A DNA stretch of 32,453 nt from Sperchopsis tessellata (Eukaryota; Arthropoda; Insecta; Coleoptera; Hydrophilidae). Below the pieces are notes generated by a model. The model worked only from the letters and a program-made list of their open reading frames with translations, was not told the DNA's origin and made no database searches. A program made the translations under genes and the position numbers. How positions within the stretch are numbered: position 1 is the first letter of the stretch; every line of letters starts with the position of its first letter. Where the stretch lies: the NCBI GenBank assembly GCA_033557685.1, contig JAWQRN010000272.1, positions 1 through 32,453 on the forward strand, given 5' to 3'. Shown piece after piece: positions 32,445-32,453 of this stretch.

Positions 32445-32453
32445 AAATATATA

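Overview
This window looks like AT-rich nuclear DNA from an insect or another arthropod. The evidence is the mix of mobile-element families: mariner, piggyBac, an errantivirus-like LTR element with a tRNA-Ser-type primer site, Penelope-like termini, and Jockey-, I-, CR1- and RTE-type LINEs. It also has long (TA)n and (ATT)n microsatellites and a ~150-bp satellite. I could not identify the species. I found no intact host gene, tRNA, rRNA or bacterial-type operon. Almost every recognisable open frame is a broken piece of a transposon protein, carrying stops and frameshifts.

Layout, left to right. 6-797 is the 3' part of a mariner (minus strand) with its terminal inverted repeat and all three catalytic Asp positions visible; it abuts the 3' end of a minus-strand LINE (798-1840). 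3592-4405 is a second minus-strand LINE, and 4780-5050 is a small plus-strand LINE piece. 5830-7735 is a Jockey-type LINE (endonuclease to reverse transcriptase, plus strand), followed directly by a fragment of another LINE (7740-7995). 9330-10940 is a plus-strand Jockey/CR1-like LINE, and 11540-12180 is an endonuclease-tail/linker LINE fragment. 13744-15164 is a compact, internally deleted LTR retrotransposon (minus strand) that still has both LTRs, primer-binding site, polypurine tract and the end of an env-like frame. Its outer edge touches a seven-unit satellite array (15165-16165).

16166-22890 is mostly unexplained AT-rich DNA, with a possible hAT end (19679-19790), a CCHC zinc-knuckle relic (20787-20838) and a 13-bp minisatellite. 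22893-23130 is a Penelope-like foldback. 23815-24975 is an RTE-like LINE (minus). 26380-26600 is a short RT relic (plus). 26690-28720 is an RNase H-bearing LINE (minus) split by an unidentified ~0.9-kb insert (27112-28025) with a near-perfect 13-bp target duplication. 29690-30660 is a decayed piggyBac transposase (plus). 30910-31560 is a second Penelope-like locus with a coding remnant between inverted ends. 31900-32420 is a Jockey RT fragment (minus), and the window ends in (TA)n.

The pieces do not form a pathway. They read as an old, nested accumulation of transposons, as found in heterochromatin, large intergenic regions or piRNA clusters. The parts most worth a second look are the miniature LTR element joined to the satellite, the two Penelope-like foldbacks sharing a hammerhead-like core, and the unidentified insert inside the RNase H LINE.
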